A stretch of 64,000 nucleotides of DNA from Zunongwangia profunda SM-A87 (GTDB lineage Bacteria; Bacteroidota; Bacteroidia; Flavobacteriales; Flavobacteriaceae): positions 4,579,501 through 4,643,500 of the forward strand of contig NC_014041.1 of assembly GCF_000023465.1 (NCBI RefSeq), in the 5' to 3' direction. The position numbers and the translations under genes were made by a program. Shown in pieces: positions 16,306 through 23,153 of this stretch. Every line of letters starts with the position of its first letter. Positions within the stretch are counted from its first letter, which is position 1. The notes under the pieces are model-generated. The model saw only the letters and a program-made list of their open reading frames with translations. It had not been told where the DNA came from and made no database searches.

Positions 16306-16743
16306 TTAACAGGTAGGTGGGCCTCTTGAGTCGAGGGATGAAAGATAAGAATTGAAATAATTATTGGGCGGATAATAAACAGGCTGTTTACTATTTTGCC
16401 TATATTCAACTGAAAAAAATCCTTTAGTTTCAACAACACTCTCTAGAACATCCTTGTCAACAACGGTCTTTTTCTCGATTGTATTTCTTTCAAGTAAGAC
16501 TATATCGCTGGACACCGTGGTATGGGTATGCATATCCATAACGAACCCAAAAAACCCGTAAGGTGAATCTTCTTTCTCTTGGGAACTATCATCGTGATGA
16601 TTGTCCTCGCCAGTATGGGCAATATCTAAATGTGAATGAGAATCCTCGTGCTGATGGTGTAAATGCGGAAAAACTTGATGTAGCATCATTAGGCTAAACA
16701 AGCCTAGAAAGAAAAATGCCGCTATTTTATTTGGTTTTTGCAT
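16306..16743 (-). CDS. Histidine-rich periplasmic protein linked to metal efflux
   Basis: A 145-residue protein with an N-terminal membrane/signal segment (about residues 6-24, AAFFFLGLFSLMMLHQVF) followed by a histidine/aspartate cluster (HLHHQHEDSHSH, then GEDNHHDDSS) that should bind divalent metal ions. It ends SSLDSRGPPTC, a tail I recall from small proteins next to RND metal pumps in Bacteroidota. The start MQKPNK is chosen because a perfect -7 element lies at 16750-16757, so the alternative ATG at 16761 would be upstream of the transcript start. It is probably the first gene of the efflux locus; a metal sensor, buffer or chaperone role is inferred. Confidence 0.7.
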   Translation of the reverse strand: MQKPNKIAAFFFLGLFSLMMLHQVFPHLHHQHEDSHSHLDIAHTGEDNHHDDSSQEKEDSPYGFFGFVMDMHTHTTVSSDIVLLERNTIEKKTVVDKDVLESVVETKGFFSVEYRQNSKQPVYYPPNNYFNSYLSSLDSRGPPTC

Positions 16744-16749
16744 TAAATA

Positions 16750-16757
16750 CAAAGATA
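16750..16757 (-). promoter_or_regulatory. -7 promoter element, near-leaderless
   Basis: TATCTTTG on the minus strand, an exact TAnnTTTG match. It ends 7 nt before the ATG at 16743, so transcription would begin at or next to the start codon. A weak TTTTC lies at about the -33 position. Confidence 0.6.
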
Positions 16758-16831
16758 CCATTATTTTTTATTTGTGAAAATTAGCGTTCAACTAAGTTAA
16801 TTAGGAATTTTTAAAACCGCTTTAAAAAAAG

Positions 16832-16857
16832 AAAAAATCCAGTTTAAGGTACTGGAT
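16832..16857 (-). terminator. Terminator of the DUF932 gene
   Basis: ATCCAGT (16837-16843) / ACTGGAT (16851-16857), a perfect 7-bp stem followed on the minus strand by a T-run (16832-16837), 14 bp past the DUF932 stop. Confidence 0.75.
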
Positions 16858-16870
16858 GAACCTTTTGGCT

Positions 16871-17707
16871 TTATGCCATTGCATAGACTTCGTCGAACAG
16901 TTTTTTATCCAACCGTTCTTGTTGGCCAAAGCTTTTCTTCAAAACATTATGAAGTACTGAATTAAACGCATTGTAACCTAACCAAAGATTTGGTTCTTCA
17001 TTGAGCAATAAGGCTTCATAGTTTAAGATTTCGATGACCTCACGAGATTTTTTCGACGGGTCGCTGTTCTTGTCGCTACATTCATATCTGAACAATTTCG
17101 TTCTGTCAAGAATTGCCTTAACAAATTCCTGTGTATCGATGATTTTAAATTCCTTCATCTTGTCGAATTTCTTGGTAATGGTGTAAAATTCGTTGTCCAG
17201 AAATTTATCAAAGAGATTGTTCAGTCGTGGCATAATAAGATGTGTATTGTTCTTACTGTGTTTTATAGAAAACTCGATTTCGGCTTGGGAAACGTGCAAA
17301 CCATTGGAACATACTTCTCTATAAAATCCGAAGTGTCCAGAAGTCTTTTCACTACCGTCATACGAGTTTTTGAACCGTAGCATTGGCAGTATCACGTCCT
17401 TATCGTTCTTGACGGTAAACTGACTTTTATCGTCTATGATAAAGTCGGTAATGAACGACCTATCATTTTTGTTGATGGTGCGCTTGTGAAAGTTCAGTTG
17501 TGCATCCATCAACATTTCTTCAGTTTTCTTGAAGAACAATTGGTTTGGAATGTGTCCGTAACTGTTCGATACTACATTAACAATCTTCCCATTTGAAATG
17601 ATGGCATTTTCAAGCCCTCGTCGGGATTCCATCTGTGTCAGAGTTTTTAAGGATTTCATTTCTGATGGAACAAAGATTTCATCCTGTTGCAAATTTTGTA
17701 AATACAT
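16871..17707 (-). CDS. DUF932 domain protein
   Basis: A 278-residue soluble protein of the DUF932 family, related to phage/plasmid-like proteins of unknown role found in mobile elements. Visible marks are VVSNSYGHIPNQ near residue 45, TSGHFGFYREVCSNGLHVSQ in the middle and NLWLGYNAFNSVLHN near the end. The start MYLQNLQQDEIF (17707) is preferred over an upstream TTG because the shared leader edge is 17 nt away, as at the ParB gene. The shared leader suggests co-regulation with ParB and with the 53-residue gene. Confidence 0.85.
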   Translation of the reverse strand: MYLQNLQQDEIFVPSEMKSLKTLTQMESRRGLENAIISNGKIVNVVSNSYGHIPNQLFFKKTEEMLMDAQLNFHKRTINKNDRSFITDFIIDDKSQFTVKNDKDVILPMLRFKNSYDGSEKTSGHFGFYREVCSNGLHVSQAEIEFSIKHSKNNTHLIMPRLNNLFDKFLDNEFYTITKKFDKMKEFKIIDTQEFVKAILDRTKLFRYECSDKNSDPSKKSREVIEILNYEALLLNEEPNLWLGYNAFNSVLHNVLKKSFGQQERLDKKLFDEVYAMA

Positions 17708-17723
17708 AACTTTTGAATTTAGA

Positions 17724-17880
17724 TTAAACAATATTTGAGCTTGACCAAAACGGAAGCTAAAATCTCAGCTCAAAAGGAAACGGAATAAATAAGCGTTGGG
17801 CAGTGCGTTGGCTTTATGCCGTAGTCTTTAGATGGGTGTATTTTACGAGTTTACCTTTGCGCTACTATTGATTGATTATT
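17724..17880 (-). promoter_or_regulatory. Island leader element L, copy 2
   Basis: The most diverged of three ~155-bp leaders, ahead of the DUF932 gene. It keeps the stem TTTGAGCT/AGCTCAAA, while flanking loop bases differ from the other copies, together with GTTGGCTTTATGCCGTAGTC and ATTTTACGAGTTTACC. Confidence 0.7.
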
Positions 17881-17919
17881 CTCTCTATTCCTTGACCATA
17901 TTAACCAAGTGTCTATTAT

Positions 17920-17960
17920 AAAAAAAGAAGAAGGACCAGCACGAATGCCAATCCTTCTTC
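17920..17960 (-). terminator. Terminator of the parB-like gene
   Basis: GAAGAAGGA (17927-17935) / TCCTTCTTC (17952-17960), a perfect 9-bp stem followed by seven T on the minus strand (17920-17926). It sits 12 bp past the ParB stop. Confidence 0.8.
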
Positions 17961-17972
17961 AAACAACAAAAG

Positions 17973-19769
17973 CTACTGTTTCAATCCTTGAATTTGCTTT
18001 TCAAGAACTGTTATTCGCTCTTTCAAACGTTCCTCACGCTTGTTTCTTTTTTCGGCATATTCTTTTTCGATGCCATCAATCTTGGACTTGTAATAACCTT
18101 GCATCGCATTGTAGAATGAAATATTAGTCAAATTATTAACGTGATTGCTTTCGCCAAAATGCACTTGCTTTGTTAGGATATACCGTATCAACTTATGAAA
18201 GATTTCCTTTTTAAACTTCTTTTTGAAATTCTCAACAATCTCTTCATCTGTCATCTTTGATGTATTGCCCAATAAATTTGAAAAGAATCTTTGTCTTCCA
18301 ACATAATCTACATTGTTTTCATACAACGTCAATGAGAACGCTACCATTTCATCCACCGAAAGTGTTTTCTTCGTATCAATGTATTTGGTGTCTCTAATCA
18401 TCTCAACAACTTCTTCAAACTGCTTGTTGTTCTCTATTTGCTTCTTTCGGATTTCCCTTTCGTTGATTTTAATTATCTGTTCTTCAGGGGTGCAATCTGC
18501 CATTTTTCTGTTGGCCAATGGTGCGGAATACGTTGTCGATTCATTTTTGGACTGTTCAACAATCTTTATAAAGACTTCTTTGTGTCTGTATGTTTCAGGA
18601 TGGAACACAATACCTTTTACAAATTCATTTTCTTTAGCTGAATTGTACTTTTCCAATTCTTTTTCGTAGTGCTGTAAGGCTTCATCCAGCTCTGCTTTGA
18701 ATTCATCTTCAGAATAATCGTAATGTTGGTATTCTTTCTTGATGTCCTCAATTGTTGGCTTTATCGGATTTTCTATGATTTCACAATCATCCAGCAAATA
18801 GACTTTCAAACCGTTCTTTTCCAATTGTGAAATAATCAGCTGATTGTTTTCCTCGTCTGCCCAATACTGTCGTATTTCAGGAATTAACAGTATGTTCTCT
18901 TGTTTCGATTTTTCAATCAAATTAAAGAACGACTTGCTTTTCTTCGTTTCATAACAAGCTGATTTTGTACAGACCATTTTACCATCGCCGAACAGATTAC
19001 CTTGATTTGCAGCATTGAACGGACATTCTACACAAGAGCCAGCTTTCAAAACCAATTTTTTATCAGCTACCTCAAAAGGTGCTTTCTCTAAATCATAGGT
19101 CTGGTCTTTTATCATCCTGTTTATCTGATGGGCACTAAAATCTTCGCCCATCGTTTCCAACAGCATCTGTTGTTCTTCAGGTTCGAAAAGTGCAACACCC
19201 GCACCTAACGAAATCGTCATTTCGCCATTACGGACGAAGTGTTTGAAACCTTCAATCAAACCAGCCAGTTTAAGTCGCTGTCTGATAAAGTTATCGGTTC
19301 TTCCCAACCGTTTTGCAATTTCGGTAGGCGCATATCTTTCGCTTAAATAAGCAATCGCCTCTGCTTCTTCGGTTGGCTCAACATCCTGTCTTTGTAGATT
19401 TTCGATGATTTGAATTTCCAGAACATCATTGTTCTTGTATTCCCAAACGATACACGGAATTGATTTCTTGTTGGCCAATTTACTGGCTCGATACCTCCGC
19501 TCCCCCATTACGATGATAAAATCGTTTCCAGATTTACGGACTGTAATAGGTTGCAGAACACCGTGCTTTTTGATACTTTCTGAAAGCTGCTTTAACGCAT
19601 CCTCATTAAAAGTCTTCCTGGGCTGCATCGGGTCGGGAATGACCTTTGCAATTGATAGGTTCTCAATCTGAAGCCCAATCGCTTTTTGTGTCAATTTTTC
19701 TTTGACTTCTTTCTTGGCGGCCGTAATTTTTTTACCGCTCTTTCTTGTGGTACTCACTTTTGTTGTCAT
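17973..19769 (-). CDS. ParB/RepB/Spo0J family protein, long form
   Basis: A 598-residue protein. The ParB N-terminal domain spans about residues 35-120 and carries the CTP-binding box GERRYR (89-94) and IENLQRQDVEPTEEAEA. A helix-turn-helix follows (TEIAKRLGRTDNFIRQRLKL). Next is a cysteine cluster (CVECPF ... CTKSAC) and a long charged coiled C-terminus. Canonical chromosomal ParB is about 300 residues; this long form is typical of Bacteroidota mobile elements and may act as partition protein or regulator. The start is ATG 19769, just downstream of the shared leader. No parA is seen nearby. Confidence 0.88.
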   Translation of the reverse strand: MTTKVSTTRKSGKKITAAKKEVKEKLTQKAIGLQIENLSIAKVIPDPMQPRKTFNEDALKQLSESIKKHGVLQPITVRKSGNDFIIVMGERRYRASKLANKKSIPCIVWEYKNNDVLEIQIIENLQRQDVEPTEEAEAIAYLSERYAPTEIAKRLGRTDNFIRQRLKLAGLIEGFKHFVRNGEMTISLGAGVALFEPEEQQMLLETMGEDFSAHQINRMIKDQTYDLEKAPFEVADKKLVLKAGSCVECPFNAANQGNLFGDGKMVCTKSACYETKKSKSFFNLIEKSKQENILLIPEIRQYWADEENNQLIISQLEKNGLKVYLLDDCEIIENPIKPTIEDIKKEYQHYDYSEDEFKAELDEALQHYEKELEKYNSAKENEFVKGIVFHPETYRHKEVFIKIVEQSKNESTTYSAPLANRKMADCTPEEQIIKINEREIRKKQIENNKQFEEVVEMIRDTKYIDTKKTLSVDEMVAFSLTLYENNVDYVGRQRFFSNLLGNTSKMTDEEIVENFKKKFKKEIFHKLIRYILTKQVHFGESNHVNNLTNISFYNAMQGYYKSKIDGIEKEYAEKRNKREERLKERITVLEKQIQGLKQ

Positions 19770-19786
19770 AATACTCAAATTTTAGA

Positions 19787-19943
19787 TTAAACAATATTTG
19801 AGCAGAAACCAAACGGAAGATAAAATCTTGGCTCAAAAGGAAACGGAATAAATAAGCGTTGGAAAGAGCATTGGCTTTATGCCGTAGTCTTTTGATGGAA
19901 GTATTTTACGAGTTTAAATTGCGGTTATATTGTATGATAATAA
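19787..19943 (-). promoter_or_regulatory. Island leader element L, copy 3
   Basis: Nearly identical to copy 1 (2449-2604), ahead of the ParB-like gene. The edge TTAAACAATATTTGAG lies 18 nt before the ATG. It contains the inverted repeat TTTGAGC/GCTCAAA and GGCTTTATGCC. It is likely promoter plus structured leader. Confidence 0.7.
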
Positions 19944-20070
19944 ACTCCCCCTTACGAAGTAATAAGGTTGCTATTTAGCAGAATTTATTATTTTACCAGA
20001 AAATTAATAGGGTTTAATAACAAATAGAAATATTTGACATCAATACAAATGTTGCCCTGAAATTAGCAAA

Positions 20071-20092
20071 ATGTTGTACCTATGTTGTACCT
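20071..20092. repeat. Tandem 11-bp repeat beside the tRNA
   Basis: ATGTTGTACCT occurs twice head-to-tail (20071-20081, 20082-20092), followed by GACATTTTTTTC and GACATTTTTTT. It lies 60 bp from the tRNA-Leu 3' end. Such tandem sites next to a tRNA may be arm-type binding sites of a tyrosine integrase (inference). Confidence 0.5.
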
Positions 20093-20122
20093 GACATTTT
20101 TTTCGACATTTTTTTAAATGGA

Positions 20123-20150
20123 AAAAGCCGAAGATTTCTCTTCGGCTTTT
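20123..20150 (-). terminator. Terminator after tRNA-Leu
   Basis: AAAAGCCGAAG (20123-20133) / CTTCGGCTTTT (20140-20150), a perfect 11-bp stem with a 6-nt loop and T-runs on both strands, directly at the 3' end of the tRNA. Confidence 0.8.
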
Positions 20151-20151
20151 G

Positions 20152-20233
20152 TACGGGCGGGGAGACTCGAACTCCCACACCTCGCGGCATCAGATCCTAA
20201 GTCTGACGTGTCTACCAATTCCACCACGCCCGC
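20152..20233 (-). tRNA. tRNA-Leu (anticodon UAG)
   Basis: Full cloverleaf on the minus strand: acceptor GCGGGCG pairing with CGCCCGT (one G-U), anticodon stem TCAGA/TCTGA with loop CTTAGGA (anticodon TAG, reads CUA), long variable arm of class II tRNAs and T-arm GGGAG-TTCGAGT-CTCCC. CCA is not encoded. The 3' end faces the mobile island, as expected if the tRNA is the insertion site. Confidence 0.93.
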
Positions 20234-20267
20234 ATTTTAATATTTTAACACTTTATATTTCGCTATG

Positions 20268-20307
20268 TCCTAAGTCTAGCGTGTCTACCAATTCCACCAC
20301 GCCCGCA
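20268..20307 (-). pseudogene. Truncated tRNA-Leu(UAG) 5' half
   Basis: Forty bases match the 5' half of the intact tRNA (acceptor 5' strand, D-arm, anticodon loop CTTAGGA), with the anticodon stem reading CTAGA instead of TCAGA. The homology stops right after the anticodon loop; no variable arm, T-arm or 3' acceptor strand follows. It is 34 bp upstream of the intact tRNA on the same strand. The change in the stem means it is not a simple recent copy. It is probably a remnant of an original tRNA-Leu cut by integration or rearrangement. Confidence 0.8.
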
Positions 20308-20402
20308 GGTTCAATAAAGTGCTTATCCTTTCGGTAAGCGGATGCAAATATAAACAAATCTTTCAATACACAAACAAGGTTCAAAAAAAATTTTGAAATT
20401 CT

Positions 20403-20410
20403 TACCTTTG
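20403..20410 (+). promoter_or_regulatory. -7 element of the M20 dipeptidase promoter
   Basis: TACCTTTG, an exact TAnnTTTG match, 23 nt before the ATG at 20434. No clear -33 TTG at optimal spacing. Confidence 0.55.
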
Positions 20411-20433
20411 AGTAATTTCAAAATCTAAACAAA

Positions 20434-21822
20434 ATGGACAACGTTACATCTTATGTTGAAGAGCATAAGGATAGATTTGTCTCCGAACTTATTGATTTAC
20501 TTAAAATTCCGTCGATAAGTGCCGATTCAAAATTTAAAAATGAAATGATCACCACTGCACAAGCAGTGAAAACACAATTGGAAAAAGCTGGCTGTGATCT
20601 CGTCGAAATATGCGATACTCCAGGACATCCTGTGGTTTATGGAGAAAAAATTATCGATAAAAACCTGCCAACCGTATTGGTTTACGGTCATTACGATGTT
20701 CAGCCCCCTGATCCTTTAGATCTTTGGAACTCCCCTCCTTTCGAGCCGGTAATCAAAAAAACCGAGCTACATCCAGACGGTGCCATTTTTGCCCGAGGCG
20801 CATGCGATGATAAAGGCCAAATGTACATGCATGTTAAGGCGCTGGAATACATGACCAAAACCAATCAGCTTCCATGCAATGTGAAATTTATGATTGAAGG
20901 TGAAGAAGAAGTTGGCAGTGAACATTTAGGCTGGTTTATCGAAAATAATATCGAAAAATTGCAAAATGATGTGATTCTGATTTCTGATACCAGTATGATC
21001 GCTAAAGATGTGCCTAGTATCACCACAGGATTACGAGGTCTTTCTTATATGGAAGTTGAGGTTACCGGCCCCAACCGTGATTTACATTCAGGATTATATG
21101 GCGGAACGGTGGGAAACCCGATCAATATTTTAAGCAAGATGATCGCTTCCCTTACCGATGAGAATAATCATATTACCATTCCTGGATTTTATGATGAGGT
21201 TGAAGAACTTTCTAAGAAAGAAAGGGAAAAAATGGCTGAAGCACCATACAATGAAAATGAGTATAAAAAGAAGTTGGATATAAATGATGTGTATGGCGAA
21301 GCAGGTTTCTCTACTTTGGAACGCGGTTCTATTCGACCAACACTGGATGTTAACGGAATTTGGGGTGGTTACATTGGCGAAGGTGCTAAAACAGTGTTAC
21401 CATCTAAAGCCTTTGCTAAAATATCAATGCGTTTAGTACCAAACCAGGATTGGAAAAAAATATCTGAATTGTTTAAAAAGCATTTTGAAAGCCTGGCTCC
21501 AAAAGCAGTAACAGTAAAAGTAAATACACACCACGGTGGTTATGCCTACGTCACCCCTATTGATAATGATGCTTACAAAGCTGCTAGTAAAGCCTACGAA
21601 ACAACTTTTGGAAAAACTCCAATTCCACAACGCAGTGGCGGTAGTATACCAATTGTTTCCCTTTTCGAAAAAGCCTTAAAAAGCAAGATTATTTTAATGG
21701 GCTTTGGCCAGGATACCGATGCGATCCATTCCCCAAATGAGCATTTTGGCATCTGGAATTACCTAAAAGGTATTGAAACCATTCCTTATTTCTATCAAAA
21801 CTTTGCGGAGGCTAAAAAATAA
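20434..21822 (+). CDS. M20 family dipeptidase (CNDP-like)
   Basis: A 462-residue cytosolic metallopeptidase that cleaves dipeptides. Zinc-site residues are visible: GHYDVQPPDP (His 86, Asp 88), ARGACDDKGQ (bridging Asp 125/126), EGEEEVGSEH (Glu 158/159) and the C-terminal His in DAIHSPNEHF. The lid domain carries HSGLYGGTVGNP. Length and motif order match CNDP/PepV-type M20 enzymes. There is no signal peptide, so it acts in the cytoplasm in peptide turnover. It is the first chromosomal gene beyond the tRNA and stands alone, followed by a palindromic element at 21881-21921. Confidence 0.93.
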   Translation: MDNVTSYVEEHKDRFVSELIDLLKIPSISADSKFKNEMITTAQAVKTQLEKAGCDLVEICDTPGHPVVYGEKIIDKNLPTVLVYGHYDVQPPDPLDLWNSPPFEPVIKKTELHPDGAIFARGACDDKGQMYMHVKALEYMTKTNQLPCNVKFMIEGEEEVGSEHLGWFIENNIEKLQNDVILISDTSMIAKDVPSITTGLRGLSYMEVEVTGPNRDLHSGLYGGTVGNPINILSKMIASLTDENNHITIPGFYDEVEELSKKEREKMAEAPYNENEYKKKLDINDVYGEAGFSTLERGSIRPTLDVNGIWGGYIGEGAKTVLPSKAFAKISMRLVPNQDWKKISELFKKHFESLAPKAVTVKVNTHHGGYAYVTPIDNDAYKAASKAYETTFGKTPIPQRSGGSIPIVSLFEKALKSKIILMGFGQDTDAIHSPNEHFGIWNYLKGIETIPYFYQNFAEAKK

Positions 21823-21880
21823 TTGCTGAAATCAGTTACGGAAAGAAGGCCGTCTAATTAAGCAGCGAGCTAGATATTAA

Positions 21881-21921
21881 CAATAAACCTCTCTGATTTT
21901 CAACTTCTGTGAGGTTTATTG
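21881..21921 (+). terminator. Palindrome / terminator after the dipeptidase gene
   Basis: CAATAAACCTC (21881-21891) / GAGGTTTATTG (21911-21921), a perfect 11-bp stem with a 19-nt loop and TTTT after it. The arms match the AAACCTC...GAGGTTT core of the palindrome at 25063-25095, so it looks like a member of the same repeat family used as a terminator. The rest of 21823-22196 holds no gene. It has two copies of AAAATTCAGCATTCAA (21974-21989, 22106-22121) and the repeat at 22148-22168. Confidence 0.65.
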
Positions 21922-22147
21922 TTTTAAGCGTACTGAACTGAGGAAATTTATTTTACCAAATAAGAGTTTGAATAAAATTCAGCATTCAACTCCAGTAAAA
22001 ATAGATTTTTCGACTCATACTGTACGTCCTAAATGGAACGAAGAGGTCTATTTTCAAGATATGGTTTACAGTTTACAGACATCAGCGGTCAGCTAAAATT
22101 AATTCAAAATTCAGCATTCAAATTTTAACATTTTCAGTCTGCTGAAT

Positions 22148-22168
22148 TCTAACAGCGAAGCGATCTAA
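22148..22168. repeat. Dispersed 21-bp repeat, copy 1
   Basis: TCTAACAGCGAAGCG followed by ATCTAA. It is identical to 31739-31759 and differs at two positions from 34878-34898. All copies are intergenic, close to the end or start of a gene. Confidence 0.7.
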
Positions 22169-22196
22169 TATCTAAATACTCAATACCAACCACTAT

Positions 22197-23153
22197 CTAA
22201 ATCTTCTCGATCAAATCTCCACGAATCGGCGAATAATTTTCGATATATTTTCGATCTACTTTTAAGCGATTGAAATAAGATTTTAATCCTTTTGCACTAT
22301 TCATTTTTAGCTCATCCTGAATATGCATATGCAAATGAGGTTCACTGGAATTACCCGAATTCCCACATAATCCTAATAATTGTCCTTCTTCAACCCGCTC
22401 GCCTTCTTTTACCTGTATGGAATGCTTTTTAAAATGTGCCAGCCATAAATACTCATCCTTTTTTAGTTTGATCACTACCGTATTTCCGGTCACAAAATCC
22501 TGATTCATTTCGCCAGGGATATTATCATAAATCCCGTCTACCACCATTACCACTTCCCCGGCTGCAGGCGATAAAATTTCTTTTCCGAAAGCATAATATT
22601 GTTCATTACTGCTTCCATCACCTTCATATGTTTTAAGATCGTCGTTAATCATTAAGAAATCAAAAGCTCCGGTTTGTGCAGGATGCTCTACATGGTAATT
22701 ATCTTCTTTAGTGTCGCCACCCCAAACCACATACCACTCGCCTTCAAAAGGTAAATCGAGCATCGTATCGGCTTCAGCAAGATTTGTTGACTTTCCATAG
22801 GGGGTAAATTTAAAACCCGTGATTTGTTTATTTTCTGAAAGTGCCAAACTAAACATAAATGCGCCTCGATCAAATTCTGTTGCATACATGCTATACGGCG
22901 GATTAAAACCTAGAAACTCGGAATCGATAATATTTCCTGCGGAACTGTTTAGATTCTTAAAAAATTCCTCAGTCTTTTCTAAGTTCAGCGCTTCTTTCAT
23001 CTGGGTGGAATAGTTATCAAAAATCGCTTTATAATTATCCGAATTATATGCTGAAATTATTGACTCTTTTATCTCTTCGTAATCATTCTGATTTTGTCCA
23101 AAACTTAATTGAAAACCAAGCAAGAAGAATAAGAATAAAACTGCTTTACTCAT
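22197..23153 (-). CDS. M23 family metallopeptidase (LytM-like) with N-terminal DUF3887-like domain
   Basis: A 318-residue secreted protein with a signal peptide (MSKAVLFLFFLLGFQLSFGQ). An N-terminal domain of about 100 residues resembles DUF3887, followed by an M23 endopeptidase domain. Zinc-site elements are HPAQTGAFDF, LAHF and the final HLHMHIQD; VKEGERVEEGQLLGLCGNSG is the typical LytM loop. It should cleave peptidoglycan cross-links or act as a regulator of other hydrolases. The start overlaps the DUF885 stop by 8 bp, so the two peptidase genes are translationally coupled. Confidence 0.85.
   Translation of the reverse strand: MSKAVLFLFFLLGFQLSFGQNQNDYEEIKESIISAYNSDNYKAIFDNYSTQMKEALNLEKTEEFFKNLNSSAGNIIDSEFLGFNPPYSMYATEFDRGAFMFSLALSENKQITGFKFTPYGKSTNLAEADTMLDLPFEGEWYVVWGGDTKEDNYHVEHPAQTGAFDFLMINDDLKTYEGDGSSNEQYYAFGKEILSPAAGEVVMVVDGIYDNIPGEMNQDFVTGNTVVIKLKKDEYLWLAHFKKHSIQVKEGERVEEGQLLGLCGNSGNSSEPHLHMHIQDELKMNSAKGLKSYFNRLKVDRKYIENYSPIRGDLIEKI

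Noticed and set aside
16744..16761. Upstream start (MVSLYL) for the histidine-rich protein
   Set aside because: An exact -7 element lies at 16750-16757, so this start codon would not be in the mRNA.
1..20150. Integrase, relaxase, conjugation or transposase genes of the island
   Set aside because: None is present in the window; the call of a mobile island rests on backbone genes, the tRNA junction and repeats, and the rest of the element must lie to the left.
20149..20337. 62-codon frame over the tRNA region
   Set aside because: It crosses the tRNA-Leu gene and its fragment, so cannot be a protein gene.
20316..20340. Short hairpin GCTTATCC-TTTC-GGTAAGC upstream of the dipeptidase gene
   Set aside because: Short stem with a bulge, no T-run and no gene that would need a terminator there; not strong enough to call.
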